A DNA stretch of 34,372 nt. Origin: an uncultured Eubacteriales bacterium (GTDB lineage Bacteria > Bacillota > Clostridia > Christensenellales > CAG-138). The stretch covers positions 1 to 34,372 of the forward strand of contig CADCNE010000007.1 in NCBI GenBank assembly GCA_902802805.1. The letters run 5' to 3'. The notes beneath the pieces are model-generated. The model was given only the letters and a program-made list of their open reading frames with translations, ran no database searches and was not told the DNA's origin. Positions 9,643 through 21,291 of this stretch are shown here, in pieces (the first letter of the stretch is position 1; each line of letters begins with the position of its first letter). Both the position numbers and the translations under genes were made by a program.

Positions 9643-10158
9643 ATGCGTAACGACAGAAGAAGAGATTTCGAGAAGGAAGTTCCCGAATTCAAAGAGCGCC
9701 TCGTGTTCATCAACCGCGTCGCCAAGGTCGTCAAGGGCGGCAAGAACTATCGGTTCACGGCCCTCATGGTGGTCGGCAATGAGAACGGTAAGGTGGGCGT
9801 GGGCCTGGGCAAGGCTGTGGAGATCCCCGAAGCCGTCCGCAAGGGCGTCGAGGACGCCAAGCGCCACATGATCGAGGTCCCCATCGTGGGCACCAGCATT
9901 CCCCATCAGGTGGAAGGCAAGTTCGGCAAGGGCCATGTGCGCATGCTCCCCGCTGAAGAAGGTACCGGCGTTATCGCGGGCGGTCCCGTCCGTGCGGTCT
10001 TGGAGATGGTGGGCATCAAGGACATCCGTACCAAGTCCTACGGCTCCAACAACCCCAGCAACTGCGTGAAGGCCACTCTGAACGGTCTTTCCCAGCTTCG
10101 TACCGCCGAGCAGATCGCGGCGCTCCGCGGCAAGTCCGTGGAAGAGATCCTGGACTAA
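9643..10158 (+). CDS. rpsE: 30S ribosomal protein S5
   Basis: S5 helps form the mRNA entry site and affects decoding fidelity. The 171-residue protein has the RNA-binding loop [21 protein letters not shown] and [24 protein letters not shown] lies 12 bases before the ATG. Confidence 0.97.
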   Translation: MRNDRRRDFEKEVPEFKERLVFINRVAKVVKGGKNYRFTALMVVGNENGKVGVGLGKAVEIPEAVRKGVEDAKRHMIEVPIVGTSIPHQVEGKFGKGHVRMLPAEEGTGVIAGGPVRAVLEMVGIKDIRTKSYGSNNPSNCVKATLNGLSQLRTAEQIAALRGKSVEEILD

Positions 10159-10170
10159 GGAGGAAAGAAC

Positions 10171-10350
10171 ATGGCAAACTTGAAGATAACGCTCGTCAAG
10201 AGCCCCATCTCCTCTCTGAAGGATCAGCAGGACACCGTGAAGGCCCTGGGTCTCCACAAGGTCTACCAGACCGTGGAAAAGCCCGACAACGCCTGCATCC
10301 GCGGCCAGATCTTCAAGGTGAAGCACCTGGTCAAGGTGGAAGAAGCATAA
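10171..10350 (+). CDS. rpmD: 50S ribosomal protein L30
   Basis: L30 is a small 50S protein. I translated this short frame by hand: 59 residues, beginning [13 protein letters not shown] and ending [12 protein letters not shown]. The typical core [17 protein letters not shown] is present. AAGGAGG is 12 bases after the rpsE stop. The position between rpsE and rplO is canonical. It is easily missed because of its length. Confidence 0.95.
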   Translation: MANLKITLVKSPISSLKDQQDTVKALGLHKVYQTVEKPDNACIRGQIFKVKHLVKVEEA

Positions 10351-10363
10351 GGAGGGTCATACC

Positions 10364-10804
10364 ATGAAGCTTAACGAATTACAGCCGGCCGTCGGCGCGA
10401 CCAAGTCCCCCAAGCGGGTCGGTCGCGGTGTCGGCAGCGGCCTTGGCAAGACCTCTGCCAAGGGCCATAAGGGCCAGAAGGCCCGCAGCGGCGCCAAGAA
10501 GAACGGGTTTGAAGGCGGTCAGATGCCTCTGGCCCGCCGTCTTCCCAAGCGCGGCTTCACCAACATCTACGCCAAGGAGTACACCGTCATCAACGTCTCC
10601 GACCTGAACAATCTCCAGGACGGCACAGAAGTGACCGCTGAGCTGCTCAAGAAGATGGGCATCATCAGCAAGATCGAGAAGGACGGCCTGAAGGTCCTGG
10701 GTCGCGGCGAGCTTGCCCGCAAGCTCACCGTCAAGGCGGCTAAGTTCACCAAGACCGCCGAGGAAGCGATCAAGGCCGCCGGCGGAAACGTCGAGGTGCT
10801 CTGA
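10364..10804 (+). CDS. rplO: 50S ribosomal protein L15
   Basis: L15 is a late assembly protein of the 50S subunit. The 146-residue protein has the Gly-rich basic N terminus ([20 protein letters not shown]) and [18 protein letters not shown]. The stop TGA overlaps the secY ATG by one base, so secY is probably translationally coupled. Confidence 0.97.
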   Translation: MKLNELQPAVGATKSPKRVGRGVGSGLGKTSAKGHKGQKARSGAKKNGFEGGQMPLARRLPKRGFTNIYAKEYTVINVSDLNNLQDGTEVTAELLKKMGIISKIEKDGLKVLGRGELARKLTVKAAKFTKTAEEAIKAAGGNVEVL

Positions 10805-12069
10805 TGTTTACCACGTTCATCAACGCATTCAAGATCAAGGACCTGAGGAAGAAGATCCTCTACACCCTTCTTCTCATCGTGGTCTACCGTCTTGGCTGCG
10901 CCATCCCCATCCCGGGCATCGACACGGCGGCCTGGGCCAAGCAGATCGAGGGTCTGGCTCTCTTCGATTTCATGAGCCTCCTCTCCGGTTCCGCCCTGTC
11001 CCAGTTCACCATCTTTGCCATGGGCATCTCGCCCTACATCACCGGTTCCATCGTGATGCAGCTTTTGGCCATCGCCATCCCCGCTCTCGAGAAGCTGAGC
11101 AAGGAGGAGGACGGTCGCCAGAAGATCGAGCAGATCACCCGGTATGTGGGCGTCGGCCTGGCTCTCGTGCAGAGCTTCGGCATCATCGTGACCTACGGCA
11201 AGTCCATCGTCACCGGTCAGCCTCTCTGGTGGTCCTACCTGACCATCTGCGTCTGCTCCGCAGCGGGCACGGCGTTCCTTATGTGGCTGGGTGAGCGGAT
11301 CACGGAGAAGGGCATCGGCAACGGTATCTCCATGCTGATCTTCGCCTCCATCGTGAGCCGGGTCCCCGATTGGATCATCGAGCGGTTCAGGCTCCTGTTC
11401 ACCGGCGTTCAGGTGTGGCAGTTCTTCGTGGCCCTCATCGTCATCATCGCCCTGATCACCTTCGTGGTGCTCATCGAGAAGGCGGAGCGGAAGATCCCCA
11501 TCATGTACGCCAAGCGCGTCGTGGGCCGCAAGCTCTACGGCGGTCAGAACACCTACCTGCCCATGAAGGCCAACGCGAACGGCGTTCTCCCGCTGATCTT
11601 CGCCATGACCCTCATGCAGGTGCCTACCATGATCCTGCAGTTCTTCCCCGGTTCCGCGGTGTATACCTGGTGGGAGAAGTACATGAGCTCCAGCGCGGCG
11701 GTTCCGGTACCTTACTACCTGATCTACTTCCTGCTGATCATCGCTTTCGGTTACTTCTACACCTCCATCACCTTCAACCCGGTGGAGATGAGCAAGAACC
11801 TGCAGCAGAACGGCGGCTTCATTCCCGGCATCCGGGCGGGCCGTCCCACGGGCGAGTACCTGGGCAAGATCAGCAACCGTCTGACCCTGTTCGGCTCCCT
11901 GTTCCTGGCCGTCATCGCCATCATCCCCACCATCGTGCTGAACTCCCTGAAGATCACAAGCATGTTCGGTGCGACCAGCGTGCTGATCATGGTGAGCGTG
12001 GCTCTCGAGACCACGGAGCAGCTGGAGGCCCAGATGCTCATGCGGCACTACAAGGGCTTCCTCAACTAA
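10804..12069 (+). CDS. secY: Protein translocase subunit SecY
   Basis: SecY is the channel of the Sec translocon. The 421-residue protein has about ten hydrophobic segments and conserved blocks LGCAIPIPGID, MGISPYITGSIVMQLL, GIGNGISMLIF and PVEMSKNLQQNGGFIPGIR. The cytosolic loop MSKNLQQNGGF contacts SecA and the ribosome. It overlaps rplO by one base and is followed four bases later by adk. Its SecA partner is encoded on the other strand near 21246. Confidence 0.98.
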   Translation: MFTTFINAFKIKDLRKKILYTLLLIVVYRLGCAIPIPGIDTAAWAKQIEGLALFDFMSLLSGSALSQFTIFAMGISPYITGSIVMQLLAIAIPALEKLSKEEDGRQKIEQITRYVGVGLALVQSFGIIVTYGKSIVTGQPLWWSYLTICVCSAAGTAFLMWLGERITEKGIGNGISMLIFASIVSRVPDWIIERFRLLFTGVQVWQFFVALIVIIALITFVVLIEKAERKIPIMYAKRVVGRKLYGGQNTYLPMKANANGVLPLIFAMTLMQVPTMILQFFPGSAVYTWWEKYMSSSAAVPVPYYLIYFLLIIAFGYFYTSITFNPVEMSKNLQQNGGFIPGIRAGRPTGEYLGKISNRLTLFGSLFLAVIAIIPTIVLNSLKITSMFGATSVLIMVSVALETTEQLEAQMLMRHYKGFLN

Positions 12070-12073
12070 GCCT

Positions 12074-12691
12074 ATGAAGATGATTCTGCTTGGCCCGCCG
12101 GGGGCGGGCAAAGGCACCCAGGCCAAGGGGATCGCCGCGCGGTACGGCATCGCGCATATCTCCACCGGAGACATGCTGCGCAGCGAGGTCCGCGAAGGCA
12201 CTCCCCTGGGCCGCGAGGCCAAGGCCTACATGGACAACGGAAAGCTGGTCCCCGATGAGGTCATCATCGGCATGGTGCAGAACCGGATCGCGGCTCCCGA
12301 CTGTCAGAACGGCTTCCTCTTTGACGGCTTTCCCCGGACCATCGCTCAGGCGGAGGCTCTCGGGAAGATCACCGACATCGACCGGGTCCTGGACATCGAG
12401 GTCCCCGACGAGCGGCTCATCGCCCGTATCAGCGGGCGGCGTATGTGCCCTCTGTGCGGCGCCACCTACCATGTCTCCACCTACAGGAGCGAGACCTGCT
12501 CCTGCGGCGGCACCCTCTATCAGCGGGATGACGACCGGGCGGAGACGGTGGCGGTGCGGCTTAGGGAGTACCACAAGAAGACCGCGCCCCTCATCGACTA
12601 CTACGCCCAGAAGGGCAAGCTCATGACGGTGAACGGCGACGCCCCCGTGGACGCGGTGGCCGAAGCCATCGCCAGGGAGCTGCAGGCATGA
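12074..12691 (+). CDS. adk: Adenylate kinase
   Basis: Adenylate kinase interconverts ATP plus AMP with two ADP. The 205-residue protein has the P-loop GPPGAGKGTQ (residues 7-16), the AMP-binding HISTGDMLR, the FDGFPRT block and a zinc-type LID. The LID is CPLCG followed about 13 residues later by CSCGG, so the second pair is C-x-C rather than the usual C-x2-C. The protein is shorter than the common ~215 residues because of small deletions around AEALGKITDIDRV and in the LID. No Shine-Dalgarno lies in the four-base gap after secY, so coupling is likely. It overlaps map by four bases. Confidence 0.97.
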   Translation: MKMILLGPPGAGKGTQAKGIAARYGIAHISTGDMLRSEVREGTPLGREAKAYMDNGKLVPDEVIIGMVQNRIAAPDCQNGFLFDGFPRTIAQAEALGKITDIDRVLDIEVPDERLIARISGRRMCPLCGATYHVSTYRSETCSCGGTLYQRDDDRAETVAVRLREYHKKTAPLIDYYAQKGKLMTVNGDAPVDAVAEAIARELQA

Positions 12692-13446
12692 TCACCATCA
12701 AGTCGGCCAGCGAGCTTGTGAAGATGCAGGCCGCCGGCAAGGTGGTTGGCCAGACCCTGAAGCTGTTGGGCGAGAACGTACGCCCCGGCGTCACCACGGG
12801 ACACCTGGACAGGCTGGCCCATGAGTACATCCTGAGCTGCGGCGCAACGCCCTCCTTTCTGGGCTATGCGGGCTACCCGGCCAGCGTGTGCATCTCGGTG
12901 AACCATCAGGTGATCCACGGCATCCCCGGAAAGCGAGTCCTGAAGGACGGCGACATCGTCAGCTGTGACTGCGGCGCCATCCTGGACGGATTCCATGGGG
13001 ACGCCGCCCGGACCTTCCTCTGCGGGGAAGTGAAGCCGGAGGTGCAGCAGCTGGTGCGCGTGACGCGGGAGTGCTTCTTCGAAGGACTCAAGTTCTGCCG
13101 GGTGGGCTATCGGATCTCCGACATCTCCAAGGCCGTGCAGCAGCACGCCGAACGGTACGGCTACGGCGTGGTCCGCGACTATGTGGGCCACGGCATCGGG
13201 CGGGAGATGCACGAGGACCCGGAAGTCCCCAACTACTACTCCCCCCGGGCGCGGCAGCGCCTCCACGCCGGCATGGCCATCGCCGTGGAGCCCATGATCA
13301 ACCTGGGCACCTACGCGGTAAAGGTCCTTTCTGACGGCTGGACGGTGGAGACGGCGGACGGACTTCCCTCGGCCCACTTTGAGAACACCATCCTCATCAC
13401 CGAGGGCGACCCGGTGATGACCACCTACTATGAGGGCGATCTATGA
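12688..13446 (+). CDS. map: Type I methionine aminopeptidase
   Basis: This enzyme removes the initiator methionine from nascent proteins. The 252-residue protein keeps the five metal ligands of the family: the Asp in SCDCGAILDG, the Asp in GFHGD, the His in GHGIGREMHEDP, the Glu in HFENT and the last Glu in LITEGDP. The substrate His is in NHQVIHGIPG. It overlaps adk by four bases (ATGA) and the KOW gene by four bases. Confidence 0.97.
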   Translation: MITIKSASELVKMQAAGKVVGQTLKLLGENVRPGVTTGHLDRLAHEYILSCGATPSFLGYAGYPASVCISVNHQVIHGIPGKRVLKDGDIVSCDCGAILDGFHGDAARTFLCGEVKPEVQQLVRVTRECFFEGLKFCRVGYRISDISKAVQQHAERYGYGVVRDYVGHGIGREMHEDPEVPNYYSPRARQRLHAGMAIAVEPMINLGTYAVKVLSDGWTVETADGLPSAHFENTILITEGDPVMTTYYEGDL

Positions 13447-13718
13447 GCGTCGAAGTAACGGTTGGCGATCTGGTCGTTTCCCGGGCGGGCCGGGACAAGG
13501 GACGCCCCTTCGTGGTGCTGAGCGCCGAAGAAGGGTTCGTGTATCTGGTGGACGGCGATCTCAGGAAACTGGATCGACCCAAGAAGAAGAAGCGGATGCA
13601 CGTGAAGCCCTATCCTAAAAAGGGCTCCTGCCGGATGGAATTCCCGGAGGGTCAGCGGCTGTGCGACGCGGATATCCGCAAGCACATCGCCGCCCTCACA
13701 GCAGCCGATGAAACCTAA
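13443..13718 (+). CDS. KOW domain RNA-binding protein (L14e-like)
   Basis: The 91-residue basic protein has an N-terminal KOW-like motif ([20 protein letters not shown], residues 7-26), then the Lys-rich [17 protein letters not shown]. Proteins of this type, resembling archaeal/eukaryotic L14e, occupy this slot between map and infA in many Clostridia. Their exact role is unsettled. Ribosome or RNA binding is inferred from the fold and neighbours. It overlaps map by four bases. Confidence 0.88.
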   Translation: MSVEVTVGDLVVSRAGRDKGRPFVVLSAEEGFVYLVDGDLRKLDRPKKKKRMHVKPYPKKGSCRMEFPEGQRLCDADIRKHIAALTAADET

Positions 13719-13741
13719 GGGATCAGAAAAGGAGGTACAGC

Positions 13742-13963
13742 TTGTCCAAAGCAGATGTTTTTGAACTGGAAGGCGTCGTCACGGAAGCATACCCCAACGC
13801 CATGTTTGAAGTGACGCTGCAGAATGGGCGGAAGATCCTGGCCACCATCTCCGGAAAGCTTCGTATGAACTACATCCGGATCCTGCCGGGGGATAAGGTG
13901 ACCGTGGAGATGTCCATGTACGACCTGAGCCGGGGACGCATCACCTGGCGCGCCAAGAACTGA
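13742..13963 (+). CDS. infA: Translation initiation factor IF-1, TTG start
   Basis: IF-1 occupies the 30S A site during initiation. The 73-residue OB-fold protein reads (M)[21 protein letters not shown], with the conserved [21 protein letters not shown] and [10 protein letters not shown]. The start codon is TTG at 13742, chosen because it aligns with the family N terminus and has AAAAGGAGG six bases upstream. The next ATG (13802) would remove a third of the fold. The strong ribosome binding site probably compensates for the weak start codon. Confidence 0.95.
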   Translation: MSKADVFELEGVVTEAYPNAMFEVTLQNGRKILATISGKLRMNYIRILPGDKVTVEMSMYDLSRGRITWRAKN

Positions 13964-13997
13964 ACCATCAGAACTAAAGTTTTAAGGAGATAAAACA

Positions 13998-14111
13998 ATG
14001 AAAGTCAGACCGTCTGTGAAACCGATTTGCGAGAAGTGCAAGATCATCAAGCGCAAGGGTCGCGTCATGGTCATCTGCGAGAACCCCAAGCACAAGCAGC
14101 GTCAGGGCTAA
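13998..14111 (+). CDS. rpmJ: 50S ribosomal protein L36, zinc-binding type
   Basis: I translated this short frame by hand: 37 residues, beginning [19 protein letters not shown]. The zinc ligands C11, C14, C27 and H32 are present, so this is the zinc form. AAGGAG is nine bases upstream. It lies between infA and rpsM as in other Firmicutes. Confidence 0.96.
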   Translation: MKVRPSVKPICEKCKIIKRKGRVMVICENPKHKQRQG

Positions 14112-14232
14112 GCGCACAGCGTCAGAAAATACTCGCGGGGCGGCTGGCGGCCCGCCCATCGGTTGGGCTGCTTCCTGCGAGCGGATATAGATACATCCTA
14201 TTTTTCAAATTTTTACGGAGGTAAGAAACCAT
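14112..14232 (+). promoter_or_regulatory. Possible internal promoter and leader of the rpsM-rpoA segment
   Basis: This 121-base gap is the longest inside the superoperon. It has a GC hairpin GGGCGG/CCGCCC (14138-14157) without a T-run. A promoter-like pair follows: TTGGGC (14163-14168) and TATAGA (14186-14191) with a 17-bp spacer. The matches are weak (3/6 and 4/6). In E. coli an S4-binding leader precedes rpsM. A regulatory role here is inference. Confidence 0.3.
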
Positions 14233-14601
14233 ATGGCACGTATTGCTGGCGTAGACCTTCCGAGAGACAAGCGGATCGAGATCGGCTTGACCTATATCTT
14301 CGGTATCGGTCGTGCCCTGTCCAACGATATCCTGGCTGCGACGGGCGTGGACCCTGACATCCGGGTTCGGGATCTTTCGGAGAACGATGTCAACAAACTG
14401 AGAGAGTACATCGACCACAATGTGAAGGTAGAAGGCGATCTTCGCCGGGAGACCTCCATGAACATCAAGCGCCTGGTGGAGATCGGCTGCTATCGCGGCG
14501 TCCGTCATCGCAAGGGCCTGCCCGTCCGCGGACAGAGCACCAAGCAGAACGCCCGCACCCGCAAGGGCCCGAAACGCACCCAGGGCGGTAAGAAGAAATA
14601 A
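14233..14601 (+). CDS. rpsM: 30S ribosomal protein S13
   Basis: S13 contacts the P-site tRNA and the 50S bridges. The 122-residue protein starts [19 protein letters not shown] and ends with the basic tail [26 protein letters not shown] lies upstream of the ATG. Confidence 0.97.
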   Translation: MARIAGVDLPRDKRIEIGLTYIFGIGRALSNDILAATGVDPDIRVRDLSENDVNKLREYIDHNVKVEGDLRRETSMNIKRLVEIGCYRGVRHRKGLPVRGQSTKQNARTRKGPKRTQGGKKK

Positions 14602-14616
14602 GGAGGGGAGTAGAGA

Positions 14617-15021
14617 ATGGCTAAAGTAACGAAAGTCAAGAAGGCTGTCAGCCGCAAGCGTCGTGAAAAGAAGAACATTGACCGCGGCCAGGCCCACATC
14701 CGTTCCTCCTTCAACAACACGCTGGTGACCATCACCGATATGCAGGGCAATGCGATCGCCTGGTCCAGCGCCGGTTCTTTGAACTACCGCGGTTCCCGCA
14801 AGTCCACGCCCTTCGCCGCCCAGATGGCTTCCGAAGCCGCTGCCCGGGCTGCCATGGAGCATGGTCTCAAGACCGTGGAAGTGTACGTGAAGGGCCCCGG
14901 CTCCGGCCGTGAGTCCGCCATCCGCGCCCTGCAGACGGCCGGCTTGGAGGTCAACATGATCAAGGACGTGACCCCCATCCCCCACAACGGCTGCCGCCCG
15001 CCCAAGCGCAGAAGAGTGTAA
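14617..15021 (+). CDS. rpsK: 30S ribosomal protein S11
   Basis: S11 is on the 30S platform near the mRNA exit. The 134-residue protein has a basic N-terminal tail ([19 protein letters not shown]) and the signatures [16 protein letters not shown] and [18 protein letters not shown]. It lies 15 bases after rpsM with AAGGAGGGGAG upstream. Confidence 0.97.
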   Translation: MAKVTKVKKAVSRKRREKKNIDRGQAHIRSSFNNTLVTITDMQGNAIAWSSAGSLNYRGSRKSTPFAAQMASEAAARAAMEHGLKTVEVYVKGPGSGRESAIRALQTAGLEVNMIKDVTPIPHNGCRPPKRRRV

Positions 15022-15033
15022 GGAGGCATAACT

Positions 15034-15660
15034 ATGGCAAGATATACGGATTCCGTTTGCAGACAGTGCCGCCGCGAAGGCGCCAAGCTGTTTTTGAAGG
15101 GCGACCGCTGCTACAGCGAGAAGTGCGCCATGACCCTGCGCCACACCCCCCCGGGCATGCACGGCCAGGGCCGCCGCAAGCAGTCCGAGTACGGCATTCA
15201 GCTTCGTGAGAAGCAGAAGGTCCGCCGGGCCTACGGCATCATGGAGGGTCAGTTCCATCAGTACTATGTGACCGCCTCCAACATGAAGGGCGTCACCGGC
15301 GAGAACATGCTCCAGCTGTTGGAGCGCCGTCTCGACAACGTGTGCTACCGCCTGAACTTCGGTGAGTCCCGCCCCATGGCCCGCCAGATGGTGACCCACG
15401 GCCACATCCTGGTCAACGGCAAGAAGGTGGACATCGCTTCCTACGAGCTGAAGGTGGGCGACGTGATCTCCGTCAAGGAGAAGAGCCGTCAGATCCCCCT
15501 GTTCGCCACCCTGCGGGAGCAGGGCGCCAAGCGCACCGTGCCCGAGTGGCTGGAGCTGGACGCCGAGAACCTGTCCGGTAAAGTCGTGGCTCTGCCCAAG
15601 AGAGAGGATATCGATCTCACCATCGAGGAGCACCTCATCGTCGAGTATTACTCCAGGTAA
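15034..15660 (+). CDS. rpsD: 30S ribosomal protein S4, zinc-binding type
   Basis: S4 initiates 30S assembly and in several bacteria autoregulates its operon. The 208-residue protein has N-terminal cysteines C9, C12, C26 and C31, the zinc-binding set. It also has the conserved RHTPPGMHG and an S4 RNA-binding domain ([20 protein letters not shown]). It is encoded within the alpha cluster, unlike B. subtilis, where rpsD stands alone. Confidence 0.97.
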   Translation: MARYTDSVCRQCRREGAKLFLKGDRCYSEKCAMTLRHTPPGMHGQGRRKQSEYGIQLREKQKVRRAYGIMEGQFHQYYVTASNMKGVTGENMLQLLERRLDNVCYRLNFGESRPMARQMVTHGHILVNGKKVDIASYELKVGDVISVKEKSRQIPLFATLREQGAKRTVPEWLELDAENLSGKVVALPKREDIDLTIEEHLIVEYYSR

Positions 15661-15702
15661 GCTCTGCCTCACCCAAACGACATTACCGAAGGAGGGTATA
15701 CT

Positions 15703-16644
15703 ATGTTGGATTTTGAAAAGCCCAAACTCGAATGCGTTGAGATGTCTGAGAACTACGGCAAGTTCGTGGTGGAACCCCTGGAGCGCGGCTTCGGCATGAC
15801 GCTGGGCAACTCCATGCGTCGGGTGCTGCTCTCCAGCCTCCCCGGCGTAGCCGCCACCTCCATCCGCATCGACGGTGTGCTCCATGAGTTTTCCACCATC
15901 GAGGGCGTCAAGGAGGACGTGACCGAGATCGTCCTGAACCTGAAGGGGCTCATCTGCAAGCTCCACAGCCAGGGGCCCAAGAAGGTCGTCATCGACGCGG
16001 CGGGCGAGTGCGAAGTCACCGCCGGTGACATCCTGCCCGATTCGGATGTTGAGATCATCAATCCCGAGCTCCATCTCGCCACCCTGGATGAGAACGGCAA
16101 GCTCCATATGGAGATCATGCTGGACCATGGCCGGGGCTATGTGGTGGCCGACCGCAACAAGCGGCCCGACATGCCCATCGGCGAGATCGCCGTGGACTCC
16201 ATCTACACCCCCATCACCAAGGTGAACTTCACCGTGGACGACACCCGTGTAGGCCAGATCACCGACTATGACAAGCTCACCCTCGAGATCTGGACCAACG
16301 GCAGCATCAAGCCGGACGAGGCGGCCAGCTACGCCGCCAAGATCCTCACCGAGCACCTGATGCTCTTCATCAACCTGACCGACAGGATCCAGGGCGTGGA
16401 GATCATGGTGGAGAAGGAGGAGAGCAAGAAGGAGAAGATCCTGGAGATGAACATCGAGGATCTGGACCTTTCCGTCCGCTCCTACAACTGCCTGAAGCGG
16501 GCCGGCATCAACACCGTAGAGGAGCTGGTGCAGCGGGACGAAGACGAGATGATGAAGGTCCGGAACCTGGGCCGGAAGTCTCTCGAAGAAGTGCAGCAAA
16601 AACTGGCGCAGTTGGGCTTGTCCCTGCGCAGCAACGAAGATTAA
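15703..16644 (+). CDS. rpoA: DNA-directed RNA polymerase alpha subunit
   Basis: Alpha forms the assembly platform of RNA polymerase and contacts UP elements. The 313-residue protein has the N-terminal dimerisation domain with [20 protein letters not shown]. The C-terminal domain (~250-313) has [20 protein letters not shown] and [22 protein letters not shown] site lies in the 42-base gap after rpsD. The intact C-terminal domain fits the A-tract-rich promoter at 1358-1434. Confidence 0.98.
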   Translation: MLDFEKPKLECVEMSENYGKFVVEPLERGFGMTLGNSMRRVLLSSLPGVAATSIRIDGVLHEFSTIEGVKEDVTEIVLNLKGLICKLHSQGPKKVVIDAAGECEVTAGDILPDSDVEIINPELHLATLDENGKLHMEIMLDHGRGYVVADRNKRPDMPIGEIAVDSIYTPITKVNFTVDDTRVGQITDYDKLTLEIWTNGSIKPDEAASYAAKILTEHLMLFINLTDRIQGVEIMVEKEESKKEKILEMNIEDLDLSVRSYNCLKRAGINTVEELVQRDEDEMMKVRNLGRKSLEEVQQKLAQLGLSLRSNED

Positions 16645-16660
16645 TTAGGAGGAAGCAGCA

Positions 16661-17167
16661 ATGGCAAACAGGAAACTGGGAAAGCCCACTGACCAGCGTG
16701 TTGCAATGCTCCGGAACCTGACCACCGCTCTCATCTGGAACGGCAAGATCGTCACCACCGAGACCAGAGCCAAGGAAGTCCGCAGCATCGCCGAGAAGAT
16801 CATCACCTTGGCGGTGAAGGAATACAAGAACACGGACATGGTGGAGAAAGAGGTCTACAACGAGAAGGGTCAGGTCTCCAAGGAGGAGAAGCCCCAGGAT
16901 CAGCCTTCCAAGCTCCATGCTCGCCGTCAGATCATGAGCTATCTGTACGACATCCCCGAGCCCAAGAAGGACAAGGAGACCAAGAAGGAGTACAAGGACC
17001 GCACCAAGGGCAACAACCATCCCGTGGTGGAGAAGCTCTTCCGTGAGCTGGCCCCCAAGTACGACGGCCGCATCCAGGAGGGCAAGAAGGGCGGTTACAC
17101 CCGCATGTACAAGCTGGGCGTCCGCCGCGGCGACGCCGCCCCCATGGTGGTGCTGGAGCTGGTCTAA
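16661..17167 (+). CDS. rplQ: 50S ribosomal protein L17 with internal insertions
   Basis: L17 binds near the tunnel exit. The conserved start ([19 protein letters not shown]) and end ([19 protein letters not shown]) are clear. The protein has 168 residues against the usual ~115-130. The excess comes from two charged insertions, about residues 57-84 and 98-119, which split the middle of the domain. They are Lys/Glu-rich and probably surface exposed. It is the last gene of the superoperon and is followed by a terminator. Confidence 0.96.
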   Translation: MANRKLGKPTDQRVAMLRNLTTALIWNGKIVTTETRAKEVRSIAEKIITLAVKEYKNTDMVEKEVYNEKGQVSKEEKPQDQPSKLHARRQIMSYLYDIPEPKKDKETKKEYKDRTKGNNHPVVEKLFRELAPKYDGRIQEGKKGGYTRMYKLGVRRGDAAPMVVLELV

Positions 17168-17187
17168 GGACCGATACCGCAACGCAT

Positions 17188-17220
17188 AAAGGACCTGTCT
17201 GAGAGGCAGGTCCTTTCTTT
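17188..17220 (+). terminator. Terminator of the ribosomal superoperon
   Basis: A perfect 10-bp stem AAAGGACCTG (17188-17197)/CAGGTCCTTT (17207-17216) with a nine-base loop is followed by CTTTT, 20 bases after the rplQ stop. Confidence 0.9.
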
Positions 17221-17221
17221 T

Positions 17222-17354
17222 GCCGCTTTTTCTCTTTACGGAAAGAGAAAAAGCGGCCCAAAAAGAGAAACGAAGAAGGGGAAGAGATTGTCGCGAAATG
17301 CCTCTTCCCCTTCTCAAAGTTCTTTTGGGTTGCTTTTCTTTCAAGAAAAGCAGC
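17222..17354 (-). repeat. Palindromic intergenic element, copy 1
   Basis: Three nested or adjacent inverted repeats lie between convergent rplQ and prfB. Hairpin B is a perfect 16-bp stem (17222-17237/17242-17257). The core is an inverted repeat GAAGGGGAAGAG (17275-17286)/CTCTTCCCCTTC (17302-17313). Hairpin A is TGCTTTTCTT (17331-17340)/AAGAAAAGCA (17343-17352). Read on the minus strand the order is A, then AAAGAACTTTGAGAAGGGG, core, B, the same as copy 2 at 22009-22144. It encodes nothing visible and may also end prfB transcription. Confidence 0.8.
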
Positions 17355-17373
17355 ATGCTTTCAATTCTTCCTC

Positions 17374-18474
17374 TTAGCTCTGCACCAGATATTCGGAGAT
17401 GAAGGCGTCCAGGTCCCCGTCCATGACGGCCTGGATGTTGCCGTTCTCCACGCCGGTCCGGTGGTCCTTCACCAGGGTGTAGGGCTGGAAGACATAGGAG
17501 CGGATCTGGCTGCCCCATTCGATCTTCTTCATGACGCCCTTGAGTTCCGCCATCTGGGCCTCCCGCTCCCGCTCCTGCAGCTCCAGCAGACGGCCCTTCA
17601 GGATGCGCATGGCCATCTCCTTGTTCTGCAGCTGGCTCCGCTCGTTCTGACACTGGACCACGATGCCCGTGGGGATGTGGGTGATGCGGATGGCGGAGGA
17701 GACCTTGTTCACGTTCTGGCCGCCGGCGCCGCCGGAGCGGTAGGTGTCGACACGCAGGTCCTCCGGGTCGATCTTGATGTCGTTGCTGTCGTCGTCGAAG
17801 ATGGGCGTCACGTCCAGGGAGGAGAAGGAGGTGTGCCGCCGGGCGTTGGCGTCGAAGGGGGAGATGCGGACGAGCCTATGCACGCCCTTCTCCGCTTTCA
17901 GGTACCCGTAGGCGTTCTCCCCGTCCACCTCGAAGGTGACGGACTTGATGCCCGCGTCGTCGCCCATCAAAAGGTCGATCTCCTTCACGGACCAGCCCCG
18001 GCGCTCACAGTAGCGGCTGTACATCCTGTAGAGCATCTCCGTCCAGTCCTGGGCCTCGGTGCCGCCTGCCCCCGCATGGAGGCTCAAAACGCAATTGTAG
18101 GCGTCGTAGGGGCCTTTGAGGAGCATCTCGAGGCGCAAGGCACTGACCCGCTTCTCGAGGTCCTCGAGCTCCGTCTTGATCTCCTCGATGATGCTCTCGT
18201 CGTCCTCCTCCTCGGCCATCTCGATGAGGGTCAGGACATCCTCCCGGCTGCCGTTGAGCTTGTCGAGGCGGTCCAGCTTGTTCTTGATGCTCTTGACCCG
18301 CTGGGTCACCTTGTTGGCAGCGTCCACGTCGTTCCAAAAGTCGGCGGCGCTCATCTGGCCCTCAAGGCCTTTGAGCTCCGTTTTCAGTTCATCGGGGCGC
18401 ATCTGGGCGTTGGCCTGCTCCAGGGTCTTGGTGAGCTCGCCCAGCTTGAATTTGTATTCGTCCAATACGACCAT
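17374..18474 (-). CDS. prfB: Peptide chain release factor 2, without programmed frameshift
   Basis: RF2 terminates translation at UGA and UAA. The 366-residue protein has the SPF stop-codon-reading tripeptide at 205-207 and the GGQ hydrolysis motif at 251-253 (RSGGAGGQNVNKVSS). The whole protein, including the N-terminal helical domain, is read in one frame from ATG. The usual in-frame TGA near codon 25 with its CTTTGAC slip site is absent; this part reads ANAQMRPDELKT. GGGAGAG is upstream of the start. It follows secA by 18 bases, the common secA-prfB pairing. Confidence 0.97.
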   Translation of the reverse strand: MVVLDEYKFKLGELTKTLEQANAQMRPDELKTELKGLEGQMSAADFWNDVDAANKVTQRVKSIKNKLDRLDKLNGSREDVLTLIEMAEEEDDESIIEEIKTELEDLEKRVSALRLEMLLKGPYDAYNCVLSLHAGAGGTEAQDWTEMLYRMYSRYCERRGWSVKEIDLLMGDDAGIKSVTFEVDGENAYGYLKAEKGVHRLVRISPFDANARRHTSFSSLDVTPIFDDDSNDIKIDPEDLRVDTYRSGGAGGQNVNKVSSAIRITHIPTGIVVQCQNERSQLQNKEMAMRILKGRLLELQEREREAQMAELKGVMKKIEWGSQIRSYVFQPYTLVKDHRTGVENGNIQAVMDGDLDAFISEYLVQS

Positions 18475-18492
18475 GATCTTTCTCTCCCTGTA

Positions 18493-21246
<2,754 letters not shown>

Positions 21247-21261
21247 TACAATCTCCGTTGC

Positions 21262-21291
21262 ATACTATTTCAATATGCAAGTGTACCACAA
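21262..21291 (-). promoter_or_regulatory. Candidate secA promoter
   Basis: On the minus strand TTGTGG (21291-21286) and TAGTAT (21267-21262) are 18 bp apart. Both are 3-4/6 matches. The predicted start would leave a leader of only about nine bases before the ATG at 21246, with part of the GGAG in it. The call is weak. Confidence 0.35.

Noticed and set aside
14027..14224. Plus-strand frame overlapping rpmJ
   Set aside because: It is in the wrong frame for rpmJ, has no homology, and runs through the structured gap before rpsM.
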